Positions 1-5,870 of a DNA stretch of 7,161 bases are shown one piece after another (the stretch's first letter is position 1; each line of letters opens with the position of its first letter). The DNA is from Candidatus Onthoplasma faecigallinarum (GTDB lineage: Bacteria; Bacillota; Clostridia; Christensenellales; UBA1242), in the NCBI GenBank assembly GCA_018715225.1, contig DVMB01000032.1, positions 1 through 7,161 of the forward strand. Direction: 5' to 3'. Below the pieces are notes generated by a model. It was not told the DNA's origin. It worked only from the letters and a program-made list of their open reading frames with translations, and did no database searches. Made by a program: the position numbers and the translations under genes.

Positions 1-39
1 GCCAAAGACTACCCTACCAAAAACAAAAAGAAAAAATAA
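1..39 (+). CDS. 3' end of a small lysine-rich coiled-coil protein (partial)
   Basis: The first 36 bases encode AKDYPTKNKKKK, followed by a TAA stop at 37-39. These bases are identical to the end of the complete 90-residue gene at 5440-5712, so this is the tail of a paralogue whose start lies left of the window. It implies that another LRR gene plus small-gene pair sits immediately upstream. The role is unknown; see the complete copy for its properties. Confidence 0.85.
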   Translation, partial: AKDYPTKNKKKK

Positions 40-66
40 CATAAATTTTAAAAAAATTTAAAAACT

Positions 67-88
67 GGGCATTTTTATGCCCTTTTTT
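67..88 (+). terminator. Rho-independent terminator after the upstream small gene
   Basis: A perfect 6-bp stem, GGGCAT (67-72) with ATGCCC (77-82), has a TTTT loop and is followed by six T (83-88). An A-rich tract lies just before the stem, so the structure could also terminate leftward transcription. The same hairpin recurs at 5740-5761 behind the complete small gene. It closes the upstream unit and insulates it from the promoter at 148. Confidence 0.9.
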
Positions 89-147
89 CTATATTTAAAC
101 TAATTTTTAATACAAAAATCACAATTTTTATCCATTTTTATTCGTAA

Positions 148-176
148 TTGACAAAATCGTCTATCTATGTTAAAAT
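148..176 (+). promoter_or_regulatory. Sigma70-type extended -10 promoter of LRR gene A
   Basis: A perfect TTGACA -35 box (148-153) is followed by a 17-bp spacer and the -10 box TAAAAT (171-176). A TG at 168-169 gives the extended -10 form. Transcription should begin near 183, leaving a leader of only about 15 nt. The spacer word CTATCT is shared with the gene C promoter, and ATCTATG with the gene B promoter. Confidence 0.85.
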
Positions 177-184
177 TTTGTGTC

Positions 185-191
185 AAAGGAG
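185..191 (+). promoter_or_regulatory. Ribosome binding site that fixes the start of gene A
   Basis: AAAGGAG sits 6 nt before ATG at 198. An in-frame GTG at 180 would extend the protein by six residues, but it lies upstream of this site and at or before the predicted transcription start. ATG 198 is therefore the start. Bases 185-223 are identical over 39 nt to 5858-5896 at gene C, which uses the same ATG. Confidence 0.9.
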
Positions 192-197
192 ATTATC

Positions 198-2360
198 ATG
201 GCAGAATATGATGATAATTTGATCATTGAGGGCAGTACGCTGATGGGAGTTAAAAATATGCATGTAGGCAAAATTGTTATCCCTGATTTTGTTACTGCCA
301 TAGCCGACTCTGCTTTTGAAAATGGTAAGTCAATTTCGTTAACAACTATTGTCATTCCAAACTCGGTTAGACGTATAGGCAAAAGTGCTTTTCGTAAATG
401 TACACCCTTGTTTTTGACAAATATCAATATACCAGATTCCGTATCTATAATTGAAAGTAATACATTCAATGGGTGTATACATTTAAAAAATGTCAAAATT
501 CCTAATTCTGTTACTAAAATCTGTGAACATGCATTTTTAGATTGCGGGGCTTTGAGCGATGTCATCATACCTAATTCAGTTACATATATTGGCGATTACG
601 CTTTTGCGGACTGCTCTTCTTTGAAAAATATAAAAATTCCAGACTCGGTTACTAGCATTGGATACGCTGCGTTTGATGGCTGTTCATCGCTGGAGTCGGT
701 AGAAATCTCTGCTTCTGTTACTAGACTGGGAGATTTTGCTTTTGATGATTGTAATGCTTTGAAAAACATGAGGATACATATAAATAGCGAAAATCACTTA
801 TTGTTAAAATATCCAAGACGCTTCTTTAACAACGCTATAATTACAAAGACTAGCAATGGTTATATCCTCGATTTATCTACAAATAAATTCGAAAACCTAG
901 GCGAAAATTCTAGAAAAATAAATAATCCTTATTTAATCAATTATTATATCAAATTTTTTGATGACAAAAAGAAATTTAACAATTTAAATAAAATTGACTT
1001 TGCATTTTCAAGATATTTATACAAAAAAGATTTGAAAAAATTAGAAAACAAACAAAAAATTAATTATAATGACATTGATAATTACAATATAAAAAGTATA
1101 AACAATTTATTATCAGCTCTCAAAAATTCAAAAATATCTAAATTCCATACCATACAGGACGAATATAATTTCTTTAAACTTTGCGAAAATATTGGCGTAT
1201 TGAATATTGTCCCAACAACGAAAAAGACCACTACAAAATATAATAAAGAAAAAGTCCAACAAATTGATTACTCTCAAAAAGCAAGAGAATTTCTAAAGGA
1301 CAGAATATTGGAAGGTTCTCTACCTCTGGGTCAATTTCATTCATCTTTTGATCGTATGCTTCCGCTTGGATTTAAGCAGGGTTTTGCTGATTTCTTTTTA
1401 AACAAAAAGAATTTTGACGAATTGATGGCTTACGAATTTTATCACAAAGGGTTCATCGCAAGGTGCTACAACGAGTTTGAAAAGGTACAAGCCGCCCACA
1501 CTAGCCAACGTGGAAGCCAAAGGCAACTCGCCCCTACTGTTGAGTTCTTCAAAAATTATTTTTTGCTAAATAAATTCCAGGGGTTAACGGACGAAAATGC
1601 AAAAATTGCCAACGCAATTTCTCCGTATTTTTCGAGCCAAGATGATTTTGATGCAGCAGTAAAAATAGATAGAGAGCGTAAGAAAAAAGGTACCCCTGAC
1701 AACATATTGGGAGATGAGACTATACAAGAAGAAAGTGTGTTTGAGAAAGTGGATAGTTTGCTAAAAGAAACCAAGGAGAACTCCGTCTACACCACCTCTA
1801 CCCTAGTCGATCTCGCAGAAAGAAAATTTACTTACGAATTTTTAAGAAAAAGCGACCCAACGAATTTCATATTAGGGAAATTGTGTAGTTGTTGTGCTCA
1901 TCTTGAGGGCGTTGGTAATGGGATCATGCGTGCCAGCATTATTCACCCCAATGTACAAAACATAGTTATACGTGATAAAACCGGTAAAATCGTTGCAAAA
2001 TCTACAATATATGTCAACCGAAAAGAAGGTTACGCCGTATGCAACAATGTCGAAATTAATAATGACATTGTTGCAGACGATGTAAGACTAATTTACCAAA
2101 AATATAAAAAGGCGATTGAAATCTTTGCTGAAAAATACAACGCCAAATATCCAGATAAGCCATTGAAGATAATAACTGTAGGCATGAATATGAACGATCT
2201 ATATTCTCAAATTACCGAAAACGATACTCCGTCCCCAATAATATATAAGGCTTTAGACTATGGTAAATATTGTTTTGGAAATTCTACCTATAGCGGAGAT
2301 AGTAGCGAATCTCAATACATCGTATGGGAAACAAACAAAACAGATGGACAAACTTTGTAG
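198..2360 (+). CDS. BspA-type leucine-rich-repeat protein with conserved unknown C-terminal region (LRR gene A)
   Basis: A 720-residue protein of unknown function. Residues 1-25 are a lead-in (MAEYDDNLIIEG) that is neither hydrophobic nor a signal peptide, so a cytosolic location is inferred. Residues 26-190 form seven repeats of the type IVIPxSVTxIGxxAF then xxCxSLxN. The first two have 25 residues and the rest 23, and the seventh is degenerate (EISASVT). After a cap-like stretch come NPYLINYYIKFFDD (243-256), a helical region starting DYSQKAREFLKDR (357), VQAAHTSQRGSQRQLAP (430-446), KLCSCCAHLEG (561-571), TVGMNMNDL (660-668) and SGDSSESQYIVWE (699-711). All have close counterparts in gene B. 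BspA-type LRRs are known as protein-interaction scaffolds, often on cell surfaces; here the constant C-terminal half looks like a separate functional domain. Gene A has its own promoter. Unlike gene B, it has no small gene after it and ends in a different spacer. Confidence is high for the gene and LRR call; the function is not known. Confidence 0.93.
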   Translation: MAEYDDNLIIEGSTLMGVKNMHVGKIVIPDFVTAIADSAFENGKSISLTTIVIPNSVRRIGKSAFRKCTPLFLTNINIPDSVSIIESNTFNGCIHLKNVKIPNSVTKICEHAFLDCGALSDVIIPNSVTYIGDYAFADCSSLKNIKIPDSVTSIGYAAFDGCSSLESVEISASVTRLGDFAFDDCNALKNMRIHINSENHLLLKYPRRFFNNAIITKTSNGYILDLSTNKFENLGENSRKINNPYLINYYIKFFDDKKKFNNLNKIDFAFSRYLYKKDLKKLENKQKINYNDIDNYNIKSINNLLSALKNSKISKFHTIQDEYNFFKLCENIGVLNIVPTTKKTTTKYNKEKVQQIDYSQKAREFLKDRILEGSLPLGQFHSSFDRMLPLGFKQGFADFFLNKKNFDELMAYEFYHKGFIARCYNEFEKVQAAHTSQRGSQRQLAPTVEFFKNYFLLNKFQGLTDENAKIANAISPYFSSQDDFDAAVKIDRERKKKGTPDNILGDETIQEESVFEKVDSLLKETKENSVYTTSTLVDLAERKFTYEFLRKSDPTNFILGKLCSCCAHLEGVGNGIMRASIIHPNVQNIVIRDKTGKIVAKSTIYVNRKEGYAVCNNVEINNDIVADDVRLIYQKYKKAIEIFAEKYNAKYPDKPLKIITVGMNMNDLYSQITENDTPSPIIYKALDYGKYCFGNSTYSGDSSESQYIVWETNKTDGQTL
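273..767 (+). repeat. LRR-coding tract of gene A, 7 units
   Basis: Seven consecutive LRR units, two of 75 bp and five of 69 bp, encode residues 26-190. The first two carry two extra residues before the asparagine or threonine that closes the unit (ENGKSISLTT and RKCTPLFLTN). Protein periodicity is clear, but synonymous positions differ between units, so these are not recent slippage copies. This is the shortest tract of the three genes. Confidence 0.9.
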
Positions 2361-2391
2361 AAAAATTAGAAAGACAATGATTTTAATAATA

Positions 2392-2423
2392 TTTGATTGA
2401 AATATGATGAGATTTTAATCAAA
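2392..2423 (+). other. AT-rich hairpin just after gene A
   Basis: Bases 2392-2403 can pair with 2412-2423 in a 12-bp stem with one G-T pair and an 8-nt loop. It starts 32 nt after the gene A stop. No T-run follows, so it is not a classical terminator. It may protect the mRNA 3' end or be chance in AT-rich DNA. Confidence 0.4.
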
Positions 2424-2451
2424 CAAAAAATGAGCATATAGAAAACATTAC

Positions 2452-2484
2452 AAAGAGGTAGCAGAAATATGCGCTATCTCTTTT
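2452..2484 (+). terminator. Probable terminator of gene A
   Basis: AAAGAGGTAGC (2452-2462) pairs with GCTATCTCTTT (2473-2483) over 11 bp with one G-T pair and a 10-nt loop. The 3' arm ends in TCTCTTTT, a weak T tract. It lies 91 nt after the gene A stop and differs entirely from the GGGCAT hairpin used by the other units. Termination efficiency cannot be judged by eye. Confidence 0.6.
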
Positions 2485-2514
2485 GAATTAGAATCTACTT
2501 CAATAATGTTTATG

Positions 2515-2586
2515 CTAGACGCTTGACTACCTTACTATAAACAAGATATGATTGTAATAATTTTATCTTGATGTCTTCAAGTCTAG
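2515..2586. other. Nested inverted repeats upstream of the gene B promoter
   Basis: Outer arms CTAGAC (2515-2520) and GTCTAG (2581-2586), with TTGA (2523-2526) and TCAA (2577-2580) just inside, can pair with a 2-nt bulge. An inner pair, CAAGATA (2542-2548) and TATCTTG (2564-2570), lies within. A TTGACT (2523-2528) and TATGAT (2547-2552) separated by 18 bp could be a second, weaker promoter. The block ends one base before the -35 box of gene B, so it could be a regulator site. No counterpart is seen before genes A or C. The rest of the spacer 2361-2642 shows no gene or small-gene remnant. Confidence 0.35.
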
Positions 2587-2587
2587 A

Positions 2588-2616
2588 TTGACAAATCTAT
2601 TTATCTATGATAGAAT
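2588..2616 (+). promoter_or_regulatory. Sigma70-type extended -10 promoter of LRR gene B
   Basis: TTGACA (2588-2593), a 17-bp spacer, TG at 2608-2609 and the -10 box TAGAAT (2611-2616). The layout is the same as before genes A and C, although the surrounding spacer is otherwise unrelated. The predicted start near 2623 leaves a leader of about 20 nt containing AAAGGA (2632-2637) before ATG 2643. Confidence 0.85.
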
Positions 2617-2642
2617 TTTTTTATATTTTATAAAGGACAATT

Positions 2643-5429
2643 ATGAGTGATGAATTGAACTATTCTCAAAATTTGATAATAGAAGGGAAAACTTTGGTAT
2701 CTGTGAAAGATAAAAATGTAACGAATATCGTTATCCCACCTTTTGTTACCGAAATTAAAGACTCTGCTCTAAGTGGATGCAAAATTACTAGCATCTCTAT
2801 CCCCTCATCCGTTACTAAAATTGGGCATGCCGCTTTTAGATGGTGCCTTTATCTAACAGATATAGTTATACCTGACTCAGTTACAAGTATAGAAGAAGAC
2901 GCTTTTAGCAACTGTCCAAAACTTGAAAATGTGGTCATCCCTAACTCTATTAAAACAATCAAGGCGGGGACTTTTCAAAATTGTACATCACTATCCAATT
3001 TTGTCATTCCTGAATCGGTTGAAACTATCGAAAATTTCGCATTTGATAATTGTTCATCACTAACAAATCTTATTATCCCTAACTCAGTTACTAGAATTGA
3101 TGAAGGTGCGTTCAAAGATTGTGCCAATATAACCAATCTCGTTATTCCAGATTCTGTTACACGGCTTGGCGACTATGCTTTCACTAGTTGCGAAAGTTTA
3201 GAAAACCTAACCATCCCCAATTCTCTCACTTTTCTTCCTGAAGGAGTTTTTAGTAATTGCTACGCTCTAAAAAGTGTCAGCATCCCTTCATTTATAACTC
3301 ATATCCATACAAATGCATTCCGTGGTTGCAAATCTCTTGCTGATGTAGTTATTCCTAACTCTGTGGTTACTATTGGAAATGATGCTTTTACTGGTTGTAG
3401 ATCTCTAACAAATATTGTAATACCATCCTCAGTTATTGCTATTGGAGATGCTGTTTTTACCGATTGTACAAACTTGACAACTGCCGTCCTTCCTGAATCA
3501 ATAAATTCTATCAGTTCTGCTGCTTTCTTCGGTTGTACATCTTTGACTGATATAGTTCTTCCCTCCTCTATTTTATCTATCAAAAGCGGTGCTTTTTGGG
3601 GTTGTAAGTCTTTAAAGGAAATTGTAATCCCTAATAGCGTAAAAAGAATAGAAGACTACGCTTTTAAAAATTGCTCTTCTCTTACTAATGTGGTAATTCC
3701 TGATTCTGTTACTCAATTGGGAGATTCAATTTTTGATTTTTGTCCCTCTCTTACTAGTGTAGTCATTCCTAGTTCGGTTACTCAATTTGGATCTGCAATT
3801 TTTGATCATTGTCCTTCTCTATCTAAAATTAGATTGTATCCGTCGAACAGTTATTTAAGTGTTAAAACATTTCCTAGTAAATTTATGGACAATATTATAA
3901 TCACTAAAACAAATAAAGGTCTTGTCGTAGATATGTCGGTAGATCCAGAACCTATTGGTAAAAATCAAATCCATGTGAAAAACCCTTATTTGCTCAGTTA
4001 TTATATTAAATTTTTTGATGACAAAAACAAACTCAAAGCCCTAGATAAAATTGATCCAAAGCTAACTAAATATTTAGATTATAAAAACACTGAGATCTTG
4101 AAAGATAATCAAAATCCAGAGACCAAAATAGACTACGATGCTATTTTCAACTACAACATGAAGAGTTTCAACAACCTACTCAAAACACTATATTTTAACA
4201 ACATATATTTATATGATGATTATCGTGATTATGATTTTTTCAAATTTTGTGAAAACTTAGGGGTGTTTAACAGTGAACCCATAGCTATAAGATCAACCTC
4301 AAAATCTGGAAAAGACCGAATTCAACTAGTTGACTACGCTCAAAAAGCAAGAGAATTTTTAAAGGATAGAATTAATGAGGGGTATCTCCCTCAAGAGATA
4401 TTCTATATTCATTTTAGAGAGATGAAACCACTGGGCTTCAAACGAGGTTTTGCGGACTTTTTCTTAAACAAAAACAACTTTGAAGAACTGATGATTGAGG
4501 AAGGTAACCACCCCGGCTTTACTGCTAGATGTTACAATGATTTTGAAATCGTCCAAGCAGCCCACACAAGCCAGCGAGGAAGTCAAAGGCAACTCGCCCC
4601 TACGGTCGAATTTTTTAAACAATATTTTATGGAAAATAAGTTCACAGGTGTTACTGAGGAGACTAAGGATATTGCTGAGACCATTTCTCCGTATTTTTCA
4701 AGGCAACAGGATTTTGACAACGCTGTTGAAATCTATAGAGAACGACGAGAAAAAGGCACTCCTGACAATATATTGGAAGAGGAAGAAATTCGTGAAGAGG
4801 GCGTGTTTGAAAAAGTGGATAGTTTGCTAAAAGAGACAAAAAACGTCGCTATTGATACTACCGCTACCCTTGTTGATTTAGCAAATAGAAAATTTACTTA
4901 CGAATTTTTAAGGAAAAGCGATCCACAGAATTTCATATTAGGTAAATTATGCAGTTGCTGTGCTCATCTTGAGGGAGAAGGAAATGGTATCATGCGAGCC
5001 AGCATTGTCCACCCTGATGTACAAAATATTGTCATTAGAAATAAAGCGAATATTATCATCGCTAAATCTACCCTATACATCAATCGAGAACAAAGATACG
5101 GAGTATGTAACAATGTTGAAATTAGTTCAAATGTCGCTGAGGAAGACAAAAAATTGATTTACCTAAAATTTAAAAAGGCGATTGAAGTCTTCGCAAAAAA
5201 ATACAACGCTAAATATGCGGATCAACCATTAAGAATAATAACCGTCGGTATGAATCTAAATGATTTAGGCCAAATAATTGAGGCTAACGATATACCTTCA
5301 GTAGAATTATATAAAGCACTAGATTATGGGAAATATTCTTACACAGGTTCGGGATATAGCGGAGATAGTAGCGAATCTCAATACATCGTATGGGAGAACT
5401 CAAATTTGACAGAGGGTCAAACTTTATAA
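2643..5429 (+). CDS. BspA-type leucine-rich-repeat protein with conserved unknown C-terminal region (LRR gene B)
   Basis: A 928-residue paralogue of gene A; the extra length is almost all in the LRR tract. Residues 1-28 are a polar lead-in (NLIIEGKTLVSVKDK) without a signal peptide. Residues 29-395 form 16 repeats, the first of 22 residues and the rest 23. The non-repeat part follows the order seen in A: NPYLLSYYIKFFDD (447-460), DYAQKAREFLKDR (from 564), VQAAHTSQRGSQRQLAPT (from 637), KLCSCCAHLEG (from 768) and SGDSSESQYIVWE (906-918). In the 60-residue block starting at KLCSCC, 46 positions are identical to A by hand count. The Cys and His of CSCCAH, an Arg (GIMRAS) and the NNVE motif are kept in both, as expected for a catalytic or metal-binding site, but no known family was recognised. 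The small gene follows 10 bp after the stop, so the two are probably co-transcribed from the promoter at 2588. Gene and LRR call firm; function unknown. Confidence 0.94.
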   Translation: MSDELNYSQNLIIEGKTLVSVKDKNVTNIVIPPFVTEIKDSALSGCKITSISIPSSVTKIGHAAFRWCLYLTDIVIPDSVTSIEEDAFSNCPKLENVVIPNSIKTIKAGTFQNCTSLSNFVIPESVETIENFAFDNCSSLTNLIIPNSVTRIDEGAFKDCANITNLVIPDSVTRLGDYAFTSCESLENLTIPNSLTFLPEGVFSNCYALKSVSIPSFITHIHTNAFRGCKSLADVVIPNSVVTIGNDAFTGCRSLTNIVIPSSVIAIGDAVFTDCTNLTTAVLPESINSISSAAFFGCTSLTDIVLPSSILSIKSGAFWGCKSLKEIVIPNSVKRIEDYAFKNCSSLTNVVIPDSVTQLGDSIFDFCPSLTSVVIPSSVTQFGSAIFDHCPSLSKIRLYPSNSYLSVKTFPSKFMDNIIITKTNKGLVVDMSVDPEPIGKNQIHVKNPYLLSYYIKFFDDKNKLKALDKIDPKLTKYLDYKNTEILKDNQNPETKIDYDAIFNYNMKSFNNLLKTLYFNNIYLYDDYRDYDFFKFCENLGVFNSEPIAIRSTSKSGKDRIQLVDYAQKAREFLKDRINEGYLPQEIFYIHFREMKPLGFKRGFADFFLNKNNFEELMIEEGNHPGFTARCYNDFEIVQAAHTSQRGSQRQLAPTVEFFKQYFMENKFTGVTEETKDIAETISPYFSRQQDFDNAVEIYRERREKGTPDNILEEEEIREEGVFEKVDSLLKETKNVAIDTTATLVDLANRKFTYEFLRKSDPQNFILGKLCSCCAHLEGEGNGIMRASIVHPDVQNIVIRNKANIIIAKSTLYINREQRYGVCNNVEISSNVAEEDKKLIYLKFKKAIEVFAKKYNAKYADQPLRIITVGMNLNDLGQIIEANDIPSVELYKALDYGKYSYTGSGYSGDSSESQYIVWENSNLTEGQTL
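2727..3827 (+). repeat. LRR-coding tract of gene B, 16 units
   Basis: Sixteen consecutive units (the first 66 bp, the others 69 bp) encode residues 29-395. The fixed positions are IP, the S of SVT, I, F and C. The residues between the I and the AF, and those around the cysteine, vary most from unit to unit, for example GDY, EED, KAG, HTN and SSA. This is the longest complete tract in the window. Confidence 0.92.
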
Positions 5430-5434
5430 GGGGG
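5430..5434 (+). promoter_or_regulatory. G-rich ribosome binding site between gene B and the small gene
   Basis: GGGGG starts directly after the gene B stop (TAA 5427-5429) and lies 5 nt before ATG 5440. It differs from the AAAGGAG used by the LRR genes. The 10-bp gap and the lack of any promoter suggest translational coupling to gene B. Confidence 0.65.
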
Positions 5435-5439
5435 ATAAA

Positions 5440-5712
5440 ATGGAAAAAGTAGACGATTTTCTAACTAGGTATAACGAGATCTTAGACGAGCAGATCAAAA
5501 TAAACAAGATGATCAACAAAGCCGAGCAGACAATTGAAAAATTAAAAGTACAATACAAGTCTGCTGACATGAAAGAAAAATCAAAAATAGAAATGAGGCT
5601 AAAAAAAATCGAGGTAGACTGTCTCAAACTACATGATTTGGCATTAGAAAACAACAAAAGAGTCAAAGAGTTGGCCAAAGACTACCCTACCAAAAACAAA
5701 AAGAAAAAATAA
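5440..5712 (+). CDS. Small helical, lysine-rich partner protein of the LRR unit
   Basis: A 90-residue protein, MEKVDDFLTRYNEILDEQIK onward. It has no glycine or tryptophan, and its only proline is at position 83. The first 82 residues are rich in Lys, Glu, Ile and Leu with heptad-like spacing, which predicts one long coiled coil or a two-helix hairpin broken near SADMKEK (about 42-48). The tail NKKKK is strongly basic and may touch nucleic acid or acidic surfaces. There is no signal peptide or membrane segment. It lies 10 bp after gene B with its own G-rich ribosome site, and a terminator follows, so it is the last gene of the B operon. An identical tail at 1-39 shows that the preceding unit has the same gene, while gene A has none. 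A structural partner or regulator of the LRR protein is plausible from position alone; no family was recognised. Confidence 0.82.
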   Translation: MEKVDDFLTRYNEILDEQIKINKMINKAEQTIEKLKVQYKSADMKEKSKIEMRLKKIEVDCLKLHDLALENNKRVKELAKDYPTKNKKKK

Positions 5713-5769
5713 CATAAATTTAAAAAAATTTTAAAAACTGGGCATTTTTATGCCCTTTTTTCTATATTT
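5674..5769 (+). repeat. Direct repeat, right copy (small-gene tail plus terminator)
   Basis: Gap-free match to positions 1-96, with two mismatches. It spans the end of the small gene and the hairpin terminator. Together with the shared promoter and the 39-nt identity around the start of the LRR gene, it forms a duplicated junction 5673 bp apart. Recombination between the copies would remove genes A and B and one small gene. Confidence 0.9.
5740..5761 (+). terminator. Rho-independent terminator of the gene B-small gene operon
   Basis: GGGCAT (5740-5745) pairs with ATGCCC (5750-5755) around a TTTT loop, followed by six T (5756-5761). It starts 28 nt after the small-gene stop. It is the same hairpin as at 67-88. 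Confidence 0.9.
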
Positions 5770-5819
5770 GGATTGTTTTTTATGCAAAAATTTCAATTTT
5801 TAACTACTTATACGCCTAA

Positions 5820-5848
5820 TTGACAAAATCGACTATCTGTGTTAGAAT
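5820..5848 (+). promoter_or_regulatory. Sigma70-type extended -10 promoter of LRR gene C
   Basis: TTGACA (5820-5825), a 17-bp spacer, TG at 5840-5841 and the -10 box TAGAAT (5843-5848). It closely matches the gene A promoter, with ATTGACAAAATCG and CTATCT conserved. The predicted start near 5855 leaves a leader of about 16 nt. Confidence 0.85.
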
Positions 5849-5857
5849 TTTTATATT

Positions 5858-5864
5858 AAAGGAG
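5858..5864 (+). promoter_or_regulatory. Ribosome binding site of gene C
   Basis: AAAGGAG lies 6 nt before ATG 5871. The site, spacing and first codons are identical to gene A, which supports ATG as the start in both. Confidence 0.88.
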
Positions 5865-5870
5865 ATTATC

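Larger units (their letters stand above)
1..96 (+). repeat. Direct repeat, left copy (small-gene tail plus terminator)
   Basis: Matches 5674-5769 with no gaps, at 94 of 96 positions by hand count; the differences are at 49 and 56. It covers the last 12 codons of the small gene, the stop, an A/T-rich spacer and the hairpin terminator. Similarity falls off sharply after 96 and resumes at the promoter. Identity in the non-coding part points to recent duplication or ongoing conversion between array units. Confidence 0.9.

Noticed and set aside
1..96. Insertion-sequence ends or attachment sites
   Set aside because: The repeat is direct, coincides with a gene tail and terminator, and there is no transposase or integrase in the window.
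180..197. GTG at 180 as an upstream start for gene A
   Set aside because: It precedes the AAAGGAG site and sits at or before the predicted transcription start; gene C has the same ribosome site and starts at the matching ATG.
170..568. Open minus-strand frame across the LRR tract of gene A
   Set aside because: LRR periodicity leaves long antisense frames open; the translation is a periodic mirror of the repeat. Similar frames at 3299-3583, 5921-6160 and 6476-6664 have the same cause.
273..767. CRISPR array suggested by regular spacing
   Set aside because: The 69-bp period is coding, in frame and without exact repeats; it is the LRR unit length.
198..2360. Genetic code 4 (mycoplasma-like) because of the high AT content
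   Set aside because: Trp is encoded by TGG at every site seen, no TGA is read through, and stops are TAG and TAA.
4495..4830. Overlapping + strand frame inside gene B
   Set aside because: It lies wholly within the strongly conserved constant region of gene B in another frame, has no ribosome site and has a low-quality composition.
5424..5678. Minus-strand frame opposite the small gene
   Set aside because: It is fully antisense to the 90-residue gene, whose start, ribosome site and duplicated tail support the + strand reading.
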